From positions 247,869,218-247,933,217 of the forward strand of contig NC_081406.1 in NCBI RefSeq assembly GCF_030272615.1: a DNA stretch of 64,000 nucleotides, written 5' to 3'. Shown piece after piece: positions 24,010-36,265 of the stretch (position 1 is its first letter; the number at the start of each line of letters is the position of its first letter). Source of the stretch: Cryptomeria japonica. Taxonomy: Eukaryota > Streptophyta > Pinopsida > Cupressales > Cupressaceae. Under the pieces are notes generated by a model, which made no database searches, had not been told where the DNA came from, and was given only the letters and a program-made list of their open reading frames with translations. The translations under genes and the position numbers were made by a program.

Positions 24010-24747
24010 TCAGATTCTGAAGCATTTCATGAATAGATATCTAGGAAAAGGACTGAACATGAGATTCGAGCATGGGCAAGTATGTGACAAAATGACACAA
24101 ATGCCTATTTCACAGATGAAAGATTTTATGTGAAGGCTTGAATCAAAGGGATGGAAGGATAGAAAAGAGGTGTTGGATAATAGATAGAATGTTTGAAGAT
24201 TTGTGCAAGGATAGATAGAAATGTTTTCAGGATGAGTTTTGGTACTTGAGAAGTGATGAAGAGATGGAGGAAAATTGAATTTTGGGACAGAAGGACCCAA
24301 AATAGATAGAGGAAATGATAGAAGAATAGTTTTGGAAAGATGTTTAGATAGAGGGTTGAAATAATTTCAAAGAAGTGCTCCTCATTGATCTTTCTTATGG
24401 ATCATTTGAGGTGATGGATTTGTGGATGGAGGGAAGTAAGGACCCAAGATGGATGGAAGGGATGGAGAATTCGATTGTGGAATGAAAGGACCTAAGATAG
24501 ATTTGGAGGATGAAGAGATTCCTTGATCTTGATCTTGACTTGGAGTAGGATCATTTGAGTTTGTGCTTTTCTCTTGATTTTGAATTAGAATAGTGGAGGA
24601 TATGGAAGGCCATCTCAAAAGATGTTTTGTTGGATATGGAAATCTTCTCCACTTTATGATTTTTCCTTGTTTGAACTGACTTTTGAGTTTGATTGTTGGA
24701 TACTTTGCAAGATATTTTAACATTTGTGACAAGAATACATAGCACAC
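24010..24747 (-). pseudogene. L1 Pro/Ser-rich frame with repeated ILGP motif
   Basis: The function is unknown. Two overlapping minus-strand frames (24382-24747 and 24010-24300) encode a Ser/Pro/Gln/Asn-rich polypeptide with SKSILGPFIPQSNSPSLP, then SILGPYFPPSTNPSP, then GPSVPKFNFPPSLHHF. The same motif series occurs on the minus strand of L2. It could be the remnant of a Gag-type or accessory ORF of the autonomous relative, or simply an ancestral tandem repeat that happens to be open. No zinc knuckle or enzyme motif is visible. Confidence 0.45.
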
Positions 24748-26439
24748 ATGAAGACAATGATCATCCTAATGCTAAACATGGAGTGTATGTTCTTTTGAGG
24801 ATGTGTTCAAATCCTCGATGTTATCACTGGTTTGATTTACAACAAAAGACACATCAGATAGACTCTTTATTCAAAGGTCATTGACAATATCATAGCCCAC
24901 TAGTCTCGATACTCCGTCAGCTCAAACAGCCTTGTCACCCCCTAGAGGGCGCCCGTTTTTTTGCCTTTTGCCAGAATTTAACTCAAAGTGAATTGCTTCA
25001 CAATTGAGTAGTTATCTTGGGAGATATATGGTGAGTAATCTTGGGGGCGGATTCTTCCCCACCCTTGCACTATGATATTGCCAATGTTTGGCGACTGACT
25101 CAGTTCAAAGTTTCTAATGCTATGGTTTGTAATCAGGCTTCCTGTTCGACCGCCAGTGATAAACTCCCTCAGGAGGCTTCCCAACCTTTAGAACAAAGGC
25201 TTTACGTATCGTAAAGATACTGGGGGAAGGCTAATCGCTGCGCGTAACCGTTGAAAGGGACTTTCGTCACCTTCCACTTTTGATTATAGCGGGTTGGAAT
25301 ACTTGGCTTCAAAGTCGTTCCCCACTTAGGTCGTTCCCTTCACACCGGCCAAAGAATGGCTTTAAGAGTTTTTCAACCCCTCGGGAAGGCAGGCGTGCTA
25401 AAGGATGTAATGCTTGAAGTACAGAAAGCTTAAGAGTGGTTTGGCTTTTTGGTCACCCAGTTATGGGGAGAGCATATATCTTCCACTTTCGAGACAATGC
25501 AATCAAGTTGTTCTTTTTAGCCTTCAAGACAATGATTTGCTAACTTCTATTTGGAGATGTTGCTCCAACAAGCATGATGTTCTTTTTAACCTTTCATAGC
25601 AAAGTGTGTATTTCCAAAACTTTTGTAAAACAAGCCTGGTCAACAAAAGTAAATCGTGATTTTTGGTCAACAAAATTAAAGTCGATAGGGAAAAACTTTC
25701 CCTCTTTGCCTTGCACAAAATGAAGGTGAGGTTTTTTTACTTTGCAAAATTAAGTGAATCCTTTTAAACACCAAAGGATGGTGAGGTTCTTTTTAAAACA
25801 TTTTGCCAAAGTAAAGATTGTTGGTTCTTTTTATAGCTTCCAAAATGAAGTGTTTTTCCTCTAATCTTGCAAGAAAACAAATATGAAATTGTTGTTCTTT
25901 TTACCTTGCAATAAAGAAAAGATGAAGTTTTATTTTAAAACACCAAAAAGGAAGGCATGAAGTTCATTTTATGCATCGAAATGAAATGATGAGGTTTATT
26001 TTAACTTGTGCAAAAAAAATGAGAGAGTTCTTTTTAACCAACTTTTGTTGAAAGAAAGTAAAAAAAAAAAAGACTTAAACCCTCTAAACTAACTCCTTCC
26101 CCTGCACAAAAAAGATTAGAACCTCCACATAGTCAGTGATCAAATGTTAGTGTGGGCTTACACAAGCCTAAATTTTGATCTTGGTTACAAATTTTACAAT
26201 TCTGATCTTGAAATGCCCTGAAATTTGACTAAGTCTGAAATTTGGAAGATCTTCCAAAAACTAGATTTTGCATTACAACTCCTAGAGGTCTGAAACCCCT
26301 CTCAAACATCCTGAAAGTATATATGGAATATAACTTAAAGTATAAGAAAGAGAAAAGAGAAGAGGAGAGGAAATAAATGTTATATTCCATATATATTATG
26401 TCTTCCACAAGCCTAATTCTTGACTCTGTCATAAATTTT
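24748..26439. other. L1 interior; GC-richer block then AT-rich sequence, no gene
   Basis: 24890-25400 is visibly richer in G and C than its surroundings, containing GAGGGCGCCCG and GGCTAATCGCTGCGCGTAAC. It has no long frame or RNA-gene signature that I can recognise. 25400-26050 repeats loose phrases of the type TTCTTTTTA..CTTGCAA. Confidence 0.45.
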
Positions 26440-27120
26440 TGGCTCTGCCAACTCTATGCGCTAAGAAATGATGTCTATGCACTAAGAAAAAGCCCCTACG
26501 CGCTATTATGTGCCCCCAATGCACTAAGCTGTTTTCCTGATGCGCTATTCTGTTTTTCACCCACGTTGATACCTACAGGAAAATATTAGTGTTTTGATGC
26601 GCTAAAAGATTGACTTCACGCGCTGGATGATAGACTCCACGCGCTAAACAGTGGACTAGATGCGCTACTCTATTTTGTTTCCGCGTTGAGGCCTACAGGA
26701 AAAACTTAACGGAGGTCATGCGCTAATGTTTGAACTGCACATGCTAGATGATGGTCTCCATGCACTGAACAGTGGATTGGATGCGCTACTCTATTTACTG
26801 GATGCGCTACTTCTGTGTTTTGTCTGCATCGAGACCTACAGGAAAGTGTTAGATGGAGTCATGCGCTGCAAAAATGTTTCCACGCGCTAGTTTGTAGACC
26901 GCACGCGCTAAACAGGGAGCTGGATGCGCTAGACTGTTGGGTCGATGCGCTACTCTGTGTTATGCCCGCGTCGAGACCTACAGGAAAAATTGTTAAACAA
27001 CATCATGCGCTAAGAAAAGGTCTTCACGCGCTAAAACAGAGAGCCCACACGCTGAACAGTAGGCTAGAAGCGCTAGACTGTTAAGTGGATGGGCTAATGT
27101 ATGTTTTCGACGCGCTGATT
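26440..27120. repeat. L1 leader array built on an ATGCGCTA core
   Basis: Cores such as ATGCGCTA, CACGCGCTA or ATGCACTA recur about every 20-24 bp more than twenty times. A second phrase, CG..GAGGCCTACAGGAAAA-like, recurs at about 26560, 26680, 26826 and 26966, giving a higher-order period of about 120-145 bp. The array lies between the primer site and the rest of the element, that is in the untranslated leader on the minus strand. A 89-codon frame (26815-27084) is a by-product of the repeat. Confidence 0.85.
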
Positions 27121-27185
27121 CTTGTTTCCCGCGGACCTGCAAAAGTGATCAATTTAAAATACCGATTTGTTATTTGGGGTCGGGC

Positions 27186-27201
27186 CCCATGGTGGGCACC
27201 A
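27186..27201 (-). other. Primer binding site of L1
   Basis: The minus-strand sequence TGGTGCCCACCATGGG starts four bases beyond the 5' LTR end. Its TGGTGCCC type is used by several Gypsy lineages. The exact tRNA cannot be named from this alone. Confidence 0.75.
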
Positions 27202-27205
27202 GAAA

Positions 27206-28673
27206 TGTATGCAAGAAAAGTGGTCAAGTAAAACTAAATATGTGAAAATTATGTTATAAACTAGTCCACACACACACACAGGACTTCTTGATGCAAGCTA
27301 TGGAGTAACGTAGTGTTACTCAGCTTCCCAAGGAGGGTCCCATGGTTCTCTATCTCACAATGTCCCTCAAACCAATGTTTTGCTCTCAGATTACTGAGCA
27401 AAATGGTTTAGGGATGGCAAATATGAGAACGAGAGATGCTTTTAATTGATTTTAGTATGAGATGTGGTGTAAGCTATGTATGATGCTTAAAATGCAATAA
27501 ACTAACTATAAGATGACAAGGTTAGTAAATAAACTATCCTAGCATACTATATTTAGTCTATGATTGAACTAAAATGATAAAGAAATTATTCTAAAAATGC
27601 ATATTAGTCTAATTTATGATCTAAAAGAGGCTAAATGATGAGCATATATGGAATGAAAGCTTGAAAGAATTTGAGCATAAGTGTGATGCTTCAAATTTGA
27701 AAGATGATTGTTTAGAATGGAGGATTGAGAGCTCTATTTATAGCACAAACAGGGCAATGGATGGTCAGGATTGAAAGGTTTAATCAAGGGCCAAGTTTGA
27801 AAGTTGAGGATCCATGTGCACAATTGGCACCAATGACATGGTGACAAATGTCCACATAGGATTGGGTTGAAAGAAGAGGTTGGAGGCATTAAAGGCCTGA
27901 GAAGACCTCATGGTTATCTAAAGGCTAAGGGTCAAGTCTAAATTAGGATTACCCACTGGATTAAGAGTTAATCCAAGGATAAACCTTTGTGCAAATGATT
28001 AAGAGATAATCATGGTCAAAGCATTAATGGCCTAATGAGACCCTTGGGTTGGATAGAGGTTGAGTCAAAACAAATGTTTTAACCATGTGGGAAGGTTTGA
28101 ATTAACCATTAATGGTTATTGGAGACTTTAGGGATTAAGTGGTTGAAGGTTGGAAGCCTTTAATGGTTTTCAAAGACTTTAAGGGTTTTAGTGGTTGAAG
28201 GTTGAAAACCTTCAATGGTTATCAAAGACTTTAAGCCATTTGAGAAGTGACTTCCCTTTACTTAGGGATGTGACAAAATTTAGGGGAGGGTTAGGTTAAT
28301 TAGAAGCGATTAGAAGATTCTAGAAGGGTTTAGAAAGGGTTTTGGGATTTTGCAAGTGGATGGAGAGATAATAGGATTTAATTGAATTAAATGATTTTCA
28401 TTCAATTTGGTTGTAATTAAATAAATTTGATTTATTCAATTTGGGATAACTATTTAATTAAATTTGGATTTAATTAAAAGTGGATAGGGGGGAGTTAATT
28501 GAATAAAATGATTTATTCATTAAATGGATATAGTGAATTTTATTTAAATAAATTGAGTAATTTATTTAATTAAATAGAGGAATGTGGATAGTTTAATTAA
28601 ATTGGATTTAATTAAATAGAGAAATGAACATAAAATATTCATTTAGGAATATGGTCATTTTTATACGTCTACA
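27206..28673 (-). repeat. 5' LTR of L1
   Basis: The minus-strand start TGTAGACG is at 28673 and the end GCATACA at 27206. Length is 1468 bp. Confidence 0.95.
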
Positions 28674-28678
28674 CCATT
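28674..28678. repeat. Target-site duplication of L1, right copy
   Basis: CCATT directly follows the LTR end. It matches 18234-18238. Confidence 0.92.
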
Positions 28679-29257
28679 TAATTCAAAAGAAGTTAGTTTA
28701 CCAATGACAGAGTCAAGAGTTACCTTTGTTTTATCAATAGACTTGAGTTCTTGAATGATTGTAACTTGGATAGCATAGACCGATAGAAGGGTTCTCAACA
28801 CCTTGCTCACCACTGTGGTATCCTCCATTGTACCACTAGCACTTTTGATCTCACCAACTGTCCCCTTAATCCTATAACCATATTGTTGAATGCTCTCACC
28901 TTCAACCATCTTCATATCATCCAATTTACCTCTCAGACTCTCCTCTTTGGAAATCTTCACATGCTCATCACCACTCTAGATATTCTCAAGTTTATTCCAC
29001 ACTTCATAAGCAGTCTCCAATCCATGGACATCAACATGCTCTAAATTGAACAAGGAACTGATAATGTCCTCCAATGCTTGATTATTTTCCCATTTCTCCT
29101 TCTTTTGATCATCTAACAAAGTCCCAATAGGCAAGTTATATTTAGTAACCACATGTTCCCAATATTGGCTTCCTATAATCTTGATATAGATCTTCATCCT
29201 ATCACTCCAGATCCTATAGTTTTCGCTATTGAACTTTGGACCTTCTTTATTCATCAT
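28674..29257 (-). pseudogene. gag: C2 gag, N-terminal part (right of L1)
   Basis: The minus-strand frame starts at 29257 with MMNKEGPKFNSENYRIW. It carries RMKIYIKIIGSQYW and DVHGLETAYEVWNKLE, then after a stop at 28976 continues with GEIKSASGTMEDTTVVSKV and TSFELNG up to the L1 boundary. It aligns with C1 gag over its length. This N-terminal fold is the UBN2-like Copia gag type. The remainder lies left of L1. Confidence 0.88.
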
Positions 29258-29313
29258 GTTCTCCTACATCCTTACCTCAAGTTGTTAGGCATAAACACAA
29301 GAGGACCTGAAAT

Positions 29314-29325
29314 GCTCTGATACCA
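29314..29325 (-). other. Primer binding site of C2 (tRNA-iMet type)
   Basis: TGGTATCAGAGC on the minus strand, two bases inside the LTR end. Identical to C1 and X2. Confidence 0.93.
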
Positions 29326-29327
29326 AT

Positions 29328-30731
29328 TGATGATATCATGAATCAATACGGATCCGGCCAACTACTAAGAGGGGGGGTGAACCAATAGATAGAAAACAAG
29401 TTAAACTTTCACCAAACTTAATCCCAACTTATTAACAAACTTGCAAAACTAACTGGTTATAAATATTGTATCAAAACTGATACTACACTATCAAGTTTAC
29501 TTGTTGACTAGAATACCAATATAATAGTATAACAGATCCAAAAATCTTATACCATTTAATCAAATCTTCAACCACATTACTTAACATAAGTAATACCTCA
29601 TTTCAGATCACTTGTAGTCATCTAAACATATCTAAGTGTATTTATTAGTTAAACATATTAACCATATCAAAAACATACACAAAATCATTCACCCCTTGAC
29701 ACAATGATTTTTGATGTGGAAACCCAAATGAGAAAAAATACGGTGGGGATGAATACCCACAAGTATTCTGAACTCTTATAAAGTTCTCTCTATTAGGAGC
29801 CAAGCCTTGTTAGAATCTTTACAATTAATGTCATGTTAAGAACAAATCTGGTTAAGGACCACCCCGTTAAGGGATTGACTACAATACCCTATTAAAGGAA
29901 ATACCCTGCTAGGAGTAACCTCGATAGAGGATTTCAAATCCAAACTAATGGATCACTTGGTTAGAGGATTTAGAAAGCACTAAGCCTATTAAAACTTACT
30001 TGGTTAAGGGATTTAACTGTTGTAATTGATAGAGAACAACAGGGTTTTTGCTGATTTGGTAATAGCACTACCTTCTTGGTTAGATCCTATTAAGCTCCTA
30101 TCTGCCTTCAAAACATTCTATAGATACTCCTTCTGGTTCGGCAACAATCTCACTACCACACTTAACAAAATTTCCAACACTATTACAAAACAACTCATCG
30201 ACCTTATAAACAAATACAATAGGCCGGTAACACAACACAAAACCTAAGATCTCATAGAGATTACAAACAAATCGATTCAATCATGATCGTTGGATTACAT
30301 AGAAATCAACTGCACATTGTTCAAGACAAATTTGACCATTCTTGGATCACTACTCATCGAATCCTGTAACTCATCACACGGTTTCACTTCATGATATGCA
30401 TAGCTCATTCCCAAGATAAAATAGTTATCTCTACACGCCAAAACCACTTTGAAACTCATCACGTGCATCAGGCATACGTGGCATAATCATCTCTGATCAT
30501 CATTTAATCATAGATCAACACAAATGAAAACAAGCGATTCACCAAGCTCCATTGGTTAAGGTTTGTCATATCAATAGGTTAGGGTTACCAGTTGATCTCT
30601 CTACTTCAAATAACAATACCGGTTTCCATCACTGCTCAACTATTGGTTGTATTACTTCACCAATGCCCATTGCAATTGACATAAATGACAACAATATAGC
30701 TCATCAATGCAATATTCATGCAATTCCAACA
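29328..30731 (-). repeat. 5' LTR of C2
   Basis: The minus-strand start TGTTGGAATTGC is at 30731 and it ends CA at 29328. Length is 1404 bp, similar to the C1 LTR (1380 bp). It shares with C1 the block of CC/GG-rich phrases ending at the GTGGGTATTCATCCCC-type motif (here 29740-29760). No partner LTR is present. Confidence 0.9.
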
Positions 30732-32100
30732 TAAACCACAATAATTTAGGGCAAATGATTAAGTATATGAAATATAGTAATCAAAATATGTCAGTATCAA
30801 GATACAACAAGTGATTCTCTTTCTGAATCGAGCATGCATCTCAACCAAAATATAATGTTAAAGAGGAACAACCTTAGATTTTGAAGTATTTCATGAAGAG
30901 ATATATAGGAAATGGATTGAACTAAGATTGAGCATGGATGAGCGTGTGACAGAATGACACAAACATGTATTTCATAGACGAAGGACTTATGCAAAGGATA
31001 GAATAGGAGGGATGGAAAATAGGTATTGGATAATAGATAGAATGTTGGAATATTTGCAATTGGTTGTATAGAAATGTCTTCAAGATCAATGTTGGCACAC
31101 ACCCTAAGCGGGGGTGGAGTGATGGAAGAAAAGTGGATTTTGGATTTTGAGTTTTTGGAGTAGATACAAAATTCGGGAAATAAGGACCCAAAATGGGCAA
31201 AGGAAATGATGAAATAATAGATTTGGAAGATGGGAGATGTGTAGATGCACAATTGTGGGAAGCTTTTGGAATAGAAATTCTAGATGCCAATTTTGATTTA
31301 TCTTTGGGATGCAATGCTTTTATGGGAATCCACATTGATTTTGAATTTTTTTTTCTTGCTGGTTTTTTGGAACACATTGCCTCTATGAGCAATTTAGAAG
31401 CCCACATAGTTATTTATTATTATTTTTTCTTAATGGGCCTTCGTGGCCTTTTGGAAATTGATTTTTTCTTTTGGATTAGATTTTTATTTGATTTGACACA
31501 TCTTTTAGATGGGACATGTTGATCTTTTGATGGACATGGATTTTTTGACTTACTAATTTTATGTTTGGTATCCAAATTGATTCCTATGGTAATGGGATTC
31601 ATGGATGGATAGGAATGATATGGAGATAGTTTGGATGGGTTGATGTAGGTAGGTGATTGGAAGGTGCTCAGATTTTCATTTCTTTGTTGATCTTGATTTA
31701 TGACAGGGTAATTGGATTGTGAGATAGGGGTCATATGGATTGATGATGGAGGGGCATAGGGTCCTAATATGGATGGAAGGGAGGAAGACTTAAATCTTGG
31801 AATAAAAGGACCCAAAATGGATTTGGATTATGAGGGGGTATGTTTATGTTGGGATTTGGAAGAGGAAGGAATGTGGAACTTATAAGGGATACTTTGATCT
31901 TGACTTCAAAGAGGATCATCGAAGTTTGTGTTTCTCTCTTGATTTTGAATTGGATCATTAGATGTGATAGAAGGGATATCAGGATCTTTCTTAGGAAGTG
32001 GATATTGAATGGGATTAGGAAAGACACTTTTCTTTTGAGATGGAAGGGGATTAACATGGATGGAATATAAAAAATATTTGGGGATCATCATAAGACTTTT
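30732..32100 (-). mobile_element. L2: diverged fragment related to the L1 interior
   Basis: 30745-30965 aligns with L1 23885-24100, sharing ATGTTAAAGAGGAACAACCT, CATTTCATGAA-like and GACA.AATGACACAA blocks. The minus-strand Pro/Ser-rich frames (30922-31407, 31420-31815, 31764-32057) again carry LPILGPYFP, GPFIPRF and LPSILGPYAPPSS. The L2 copy is longer in this region than L1 and adds a Lys-rich stretch ending KRPRRPIKKK. C2 inserted at its left edge. No LTR of L2 can be assigned. Confidence 0.7.
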
Positions 32101-34129
32101 GATAGGTGGGATCTTGATAAAAAAAATGGATTTAAATATAAAAGAGTTTGTTCTTGATCTTGATTTATTTAAGGACTTATTTTTTCTGACATTGAATCAT
32201 CCTCTTGACATGAAATAGGAGCAGATATGTATGGGGGATTCTTGGAAAGATGCATTATTTTGGCATGATGAGAAAGGATTTTGAATAGGGCTCCCTAAAG
32301 TGGGTTTTCTTTAAAAAGGAGCATATGTTGGCATTGGATCTAGGATTTATAAATTATGAAAGGGATTTGTATTAAGAAATAGATTACATTGGATTTTGGA
32401 CATAGTTTTGATCACAAAGATCTAAATAAGAAAGTGTGATGTTTGAGTTTGACCAGCATTTGGATTATGACGATTTTGTTTGCAATTTGTTGTTGACCAA
32501 GTTTATTGTTTTCATGACCTTGTTTGAGCATAAAAATTTGTTCTTTTCTAAGAGTTTTGGAAAGAAAAAAATATAGATTGCAAAGATAGTATGGCCAAAT
32601 GAATTCATTTTTAACAAATTCTGACAAGAAGAGTTATGTGTGAAAGGTCCTAGATTAGCTCGAGATTTGATTGACTCTTACTTGTCCAAAAGATGAATGA
32701 TTTGAAGATTTATTGAAAACAATTGCAAGCCTAGTTTGGAAAGTGGAAACCATCTAATGGATCCTTTATAATAAAATACCACAATCCAGACATATAGATA
32801 GAGATTATCGTAGTGCTGCCTCCCCCACCATGGTACTCACTTCTGAAGCATATCAAATTCTCTTACACTAAAGATTAAAAAATTGTATAACAAGGGAATT
32901 CCTATCTCATCTTGAAGGTTACATGAGACATATCTACGGGGTACGATCTGCACACCCTGAACCATTAAATGTAAGGATTTTTGGCTACTAATTGGTTTGT
33001 AGTATTGTTCAAAGGGATCCCAGTCCAACGATGGATTCTTGAAGTATGCTACTTAAGGATTTAATTGAGATTATCAGTACAAATAAGGCCTCCACATATG
33101 CTAAATTCACTCAACACTCCAACCACCAGACTAGTGTATTTATATAGAAACTTGAAAAGACCCACTCGTGATTATGTTGGGAGAGACAATATCCCCAACG
33201 TATCTCAATTTGAAATACCCTTGTGAGGTGATTAAATCCCCAATAAAAGATATCCTTCTACTACAAAATAAAACACAAGCATCGTTTTCACCTTTCCCTC
33301 TCTCCTAAGACCTCGAAAGTAGGTGGAAAGGTACTCAATGAAATAATAGGTCCACCCTATAGATTGAGAAAGTGGTCAAGAGATGACAAATAAAAGTTAT
33401 TTTATTTTAAAGATATCAATCTGTGGGCTAATCTAATTAGAAGGCAGATCCATGTCCATTCATTAAAACCAACTTGAAGTTTGAGTTACCATGGCACATT
33501 CAGATGTCCATTTTATATAGCACGTAATTGAAACGTGAAATTGCACCCACATGTCCATTTTATAGCACCAAATTGAAATGTGAAATTGTTAAAAGGAAAG
33601 AAAACACATCCTGCAAGAAAATGAGTATGAAAATCACAGGCCCTACGAGATGTTGGTCTTACGTTTTAGTGGTTCCTATGCTCACAGAGAAGTCCATGCC
33701 AAAGAATGTCCTCGAAGGGGGACAAAACAATCTAATGTGGGTCTTCAAGGGGAGGAATCTTAGGCTCAGAATGATAATGGGATTTCTTTTAGTGGATCTC
33801 ATTGTAGGAGGGCTCTAGTGGATGTTGGAGGTGTGGGGGAAAATAACCCCTATTTTGATGTCAAGCTCCATCTCACCTGCCTTTTTTTCTTTTATGGGTT
33901 TTGGATTTTGGCTCTAGGCTCTATCCCTCATAATCTGCTGGTGAAAATATTTTCAATTATGCTCTTTGTGTCAACTTGGAATTTTACTTCAGAATATACC
34001 AGCAACTTGTTAATTTTCAACAATATTGATAATGAAAGCTACAAGAAAACTCCAAATATCAACTAATGAAACAATGTAAAGGAACAAAACATGAAAACAT
34101 GAAAAATAATACCTTTACCCTTTGGTCTC
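32101..34129. other. No gene seen; probable L2 remainder and unassigned sequence
   Basis: Two short plus-strand frames (33528-33818, 33818-34066) abut but show no recognisable motif. I see no splice pattern that joins them. Confidence 0.4.
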
Positions 34130-35107
34130 ATTGTGTCCTATCCCCATTGTTCTTGGTTGTAGAAAATTTCTCTCAGACATGCACTGTGTAGCTTCCAAGA
34201 TGGCAAGTGTGGAATGGATAGATAACTAATAGTTGGATATGATTATGCTATGATGAAAGATAATAACATGATAATGTGAAAAGACTTCTAAAATTATGAG
34301 ATACTCAAAATACTAAAAATCATGGATGCAAGATATCTATTAGATAACTATTAGCTCCAAAATGCTTAGGAAACACCCTCTTTATATATTTTCATGAGCG
34401 AAAATCCCATGTGACAGAGATCAACAGTTAAGATTGAATCATGTAGATTGGATGGTTATGAAAATATTGGTTGGAATGTGAGAGATAAAAGTAGAAAATA
34501 TTCCTCCTACACCTGTCGGATAGAGGAAAAGGTGGAAAGAGAAGCCAAGTGTCAAAAGGCTCATCTTGACTAGATTTGAAGACTTGAGCGAATATAGGAT
34601 GGTTGGAGAAGATTTAGGGATATAAGGACAAGTGGACTTAACTCCCTCCAAAGATGTAGGAAGGTTGGAGAAAATATAGGATTCGTTGAGAAATGTGCGT
34701 ATGTACACATTCTTTTATTTATGAATTGGAAGTTGAAGATAAGTGATCAATTAATATTTAAAAATATTAATATCTTTAGCCACATAACTGATGATTTGGC
34801 AAAAGAGGAAGTGATGTGGAGATGAAATGAGTTGGATTTGGAGATTAAATAATTAGGAAATTATTTAATTGATGAGACTATAGATTAATTGGATAGGGGA
34901 TGATTAAGTATAAGATAATTGGTTTAGAAGAAAGGGTTAATGAATTAATTAATAAAATGTTTCAATTTAATTACTGAAAAGAAGAATAAGCATTAAAGTG
35001 AATTAAGTAAATTAATCTTTTCAAATTAATTATTTAATAGAAGAATATACATTAAATAAATAATAAATATTTATTTAATTATTCATAGCCAATTTTGAGT
35101 GTATACA
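34130..35107 (-). repeat. LTR of a further L-like element (left end uncertain)
   Basis: The minus-strand start TGTATACACTCAAAATTGG at 35107 is preceded by a polypurine tract at 35108-35123. The body is AT-rich with TTAATTAA-type runs like the L1 and A/B LTRs. The far end near 34130 is a guess because no partner LTR was found. Confidence 0.55.
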
Positions 35108-35123
35108 TTTTGGCCCTCTTTGA
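35108..35123 (-). other. Polypurine tract beside the 35107 LTR
   Basis: The minus-strand sequence TCAAAGAGGGCCAAAA is parallel to L1 (19707) and G (61092). Confidence 0.75.
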
Positions 35124-35497
35124 AATATTGTTGGAACTACATTGTTTCAAAGAAAATCAAGTCTTGATATTGCCCCTGTCGGTGATGAAATGGCGATTGC
35201 GTGCCGCCTTGGGAGATTGATTATGAAATATTGAACTGTTTTGGGTTGAGCGATTAATCTTACGATAAAATTATGAAAAGATTTGGTTAAAAATCCTTGC
35301 AAATAAAATTTATTCTAAAAATAAATAAATTTACCACTCTCTTCTTTTTATAAAAAATTAATTTCCCTTCCAATAAATCAAAAAGGTATTTATATAATTC
35401 ACCTTGGGCCCATTTTGACTTCATTTTCCATTTGTCTTTTGGAGAGGTTTGAGGAGAGTTGACTTGGAGTGCTGAGCTTGCAGGATGGTGATCCCTT

Positions 35498-36265
35498 ACA
35501 AGCAACATCAATTCAAGAGAGTTTACAGATATCAGAGACCCACATTGTATGGACCCCCAGTAGGTACCCCTATTTTTCCTTGTTGTACAATTTTTCTCAC
35601 GATTTTTGCATGTTTTAGGTTAGCTTTCGATTTTTCTGATTTCACACCCTTTTTTTTCGCTATTTAATAGAAGAATATACATTAAGTGAGTTCACCCATT
35701 AAATAAATAATAACAATTTATTTAATTATTCATAACCAATTTTGAGTGTATACACTCTCAAATTTTATTTTTAGGTCGTATGTTTTTTAATTTTGTTCAG
35801 TTGAATATGCAGATTAAGTGATGCTCTATGTTTTTTCTTCTTTCTCAAATTTTGTTGCTTTAAGTATGAATTTGGGTGCATATTGAACTTCAATCTCTAC
35901 CTTAGTAGTTTTAGTTTCTATATGACCCCAACAAGAAACATCAATTCAAGAGATTGTATGAATATCAGAGACCCGCAGTGTATGGACCCTCGGTAGGTAC
36001 CCCTATTTTTCCTCCTTGTAAATTTTTTCTCATGATTTTCGAATGTTTTACGTTAGCTTCCGATTTTTTTGATTTTGAACCCTTCTTTTCACTATTTAAT
36101 AGAAGAATATATATTAAATAAATAATAAATATTTATTTAATTATTCACAACCAATTTTGAGTGTATACACTCTCAAATTTTGTTTCTTTAAGTATGAATT
36201 TGGGTGCATATTGAGCTTCACTCTCTACCTTAATAGTTTTAGTTTCTATATGCTCCTCTTGGGTT
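35498..36265. repeat. Tandem duplication of about 435 bp carrying an LTR head
   Basis: Unit 1 is 35498-35932 and unit 2 is 35933-36265 (about 100 bp shorter). Both start with AACATCAATTCAAGAGA, contain GTAGGTACCCCTATTTTTCC, and include a copy of the LTR head ending TTTTGAGTGTATACACTC. With 35030-35107 the LTR head is present three times within 1.1 kb. Confidence 0.8.

Larger units (their letters stand above)
18239..28673 (-). mobile_element. L1: large non-coding LTR retrotransposon inserted in C2 gag
   Basis: Two 1468-bp LTRs flank about 7.5 kb, with a primer site inside the right LTR, a polypurine tract inside the left LTR and a 5-bp CCATT duplication outside. The interior has no Gag, protease, integrase or reverse transcriptase signature. 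It consists of local short-tandem arrays, a Pro/Ser-rich frame and AT-rich sequence. This fits a LARD-like non-autonomous element using Gypsy-type enzymes in trans. Removing 18239-28673 plus one CCATT restores the C2 gag frame at this point. LTR similarity makes it the youngest insertion in the window. Confidence 0.92.
16056..30731 (-). mobile_element. C2: 5' part of a Copia-type element, split by L1
   Basis: Read on the minus strand it has a 5' LTR (30731-29328), iMet primer site, gag, protease, integrase and the first part of reverse transcriptase, ending at about 16056 in the fusion to X1. L1 sits inside gag. The rest of reverse transcriptase, RNase H and the 3' LTR are missing. It belongs to the same family as C1, with proteins alignable throughout. 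Confidence 0.88.

Noticed and set aside
24890..25400. GC-richer block considered as an organellar or rRNA-derived insert
   Set aside because: I could not recognise any rRNA, tRNA or plastid coding segment in it. Composition alone is not enough.
26440..27120. Regularly spaced ATGCGCTA words resembling a CRISPR-like array
   Set aside because: The repeats are too short and variable, spacers are themselves related, no cas genes exist, and the context is a plant retroelement leader.
33528..34066. Two abutting plus-strand frames as a small host gene
   Set aside because: No motif, no convincing splice or start context, and the position lies in retroelement debris.
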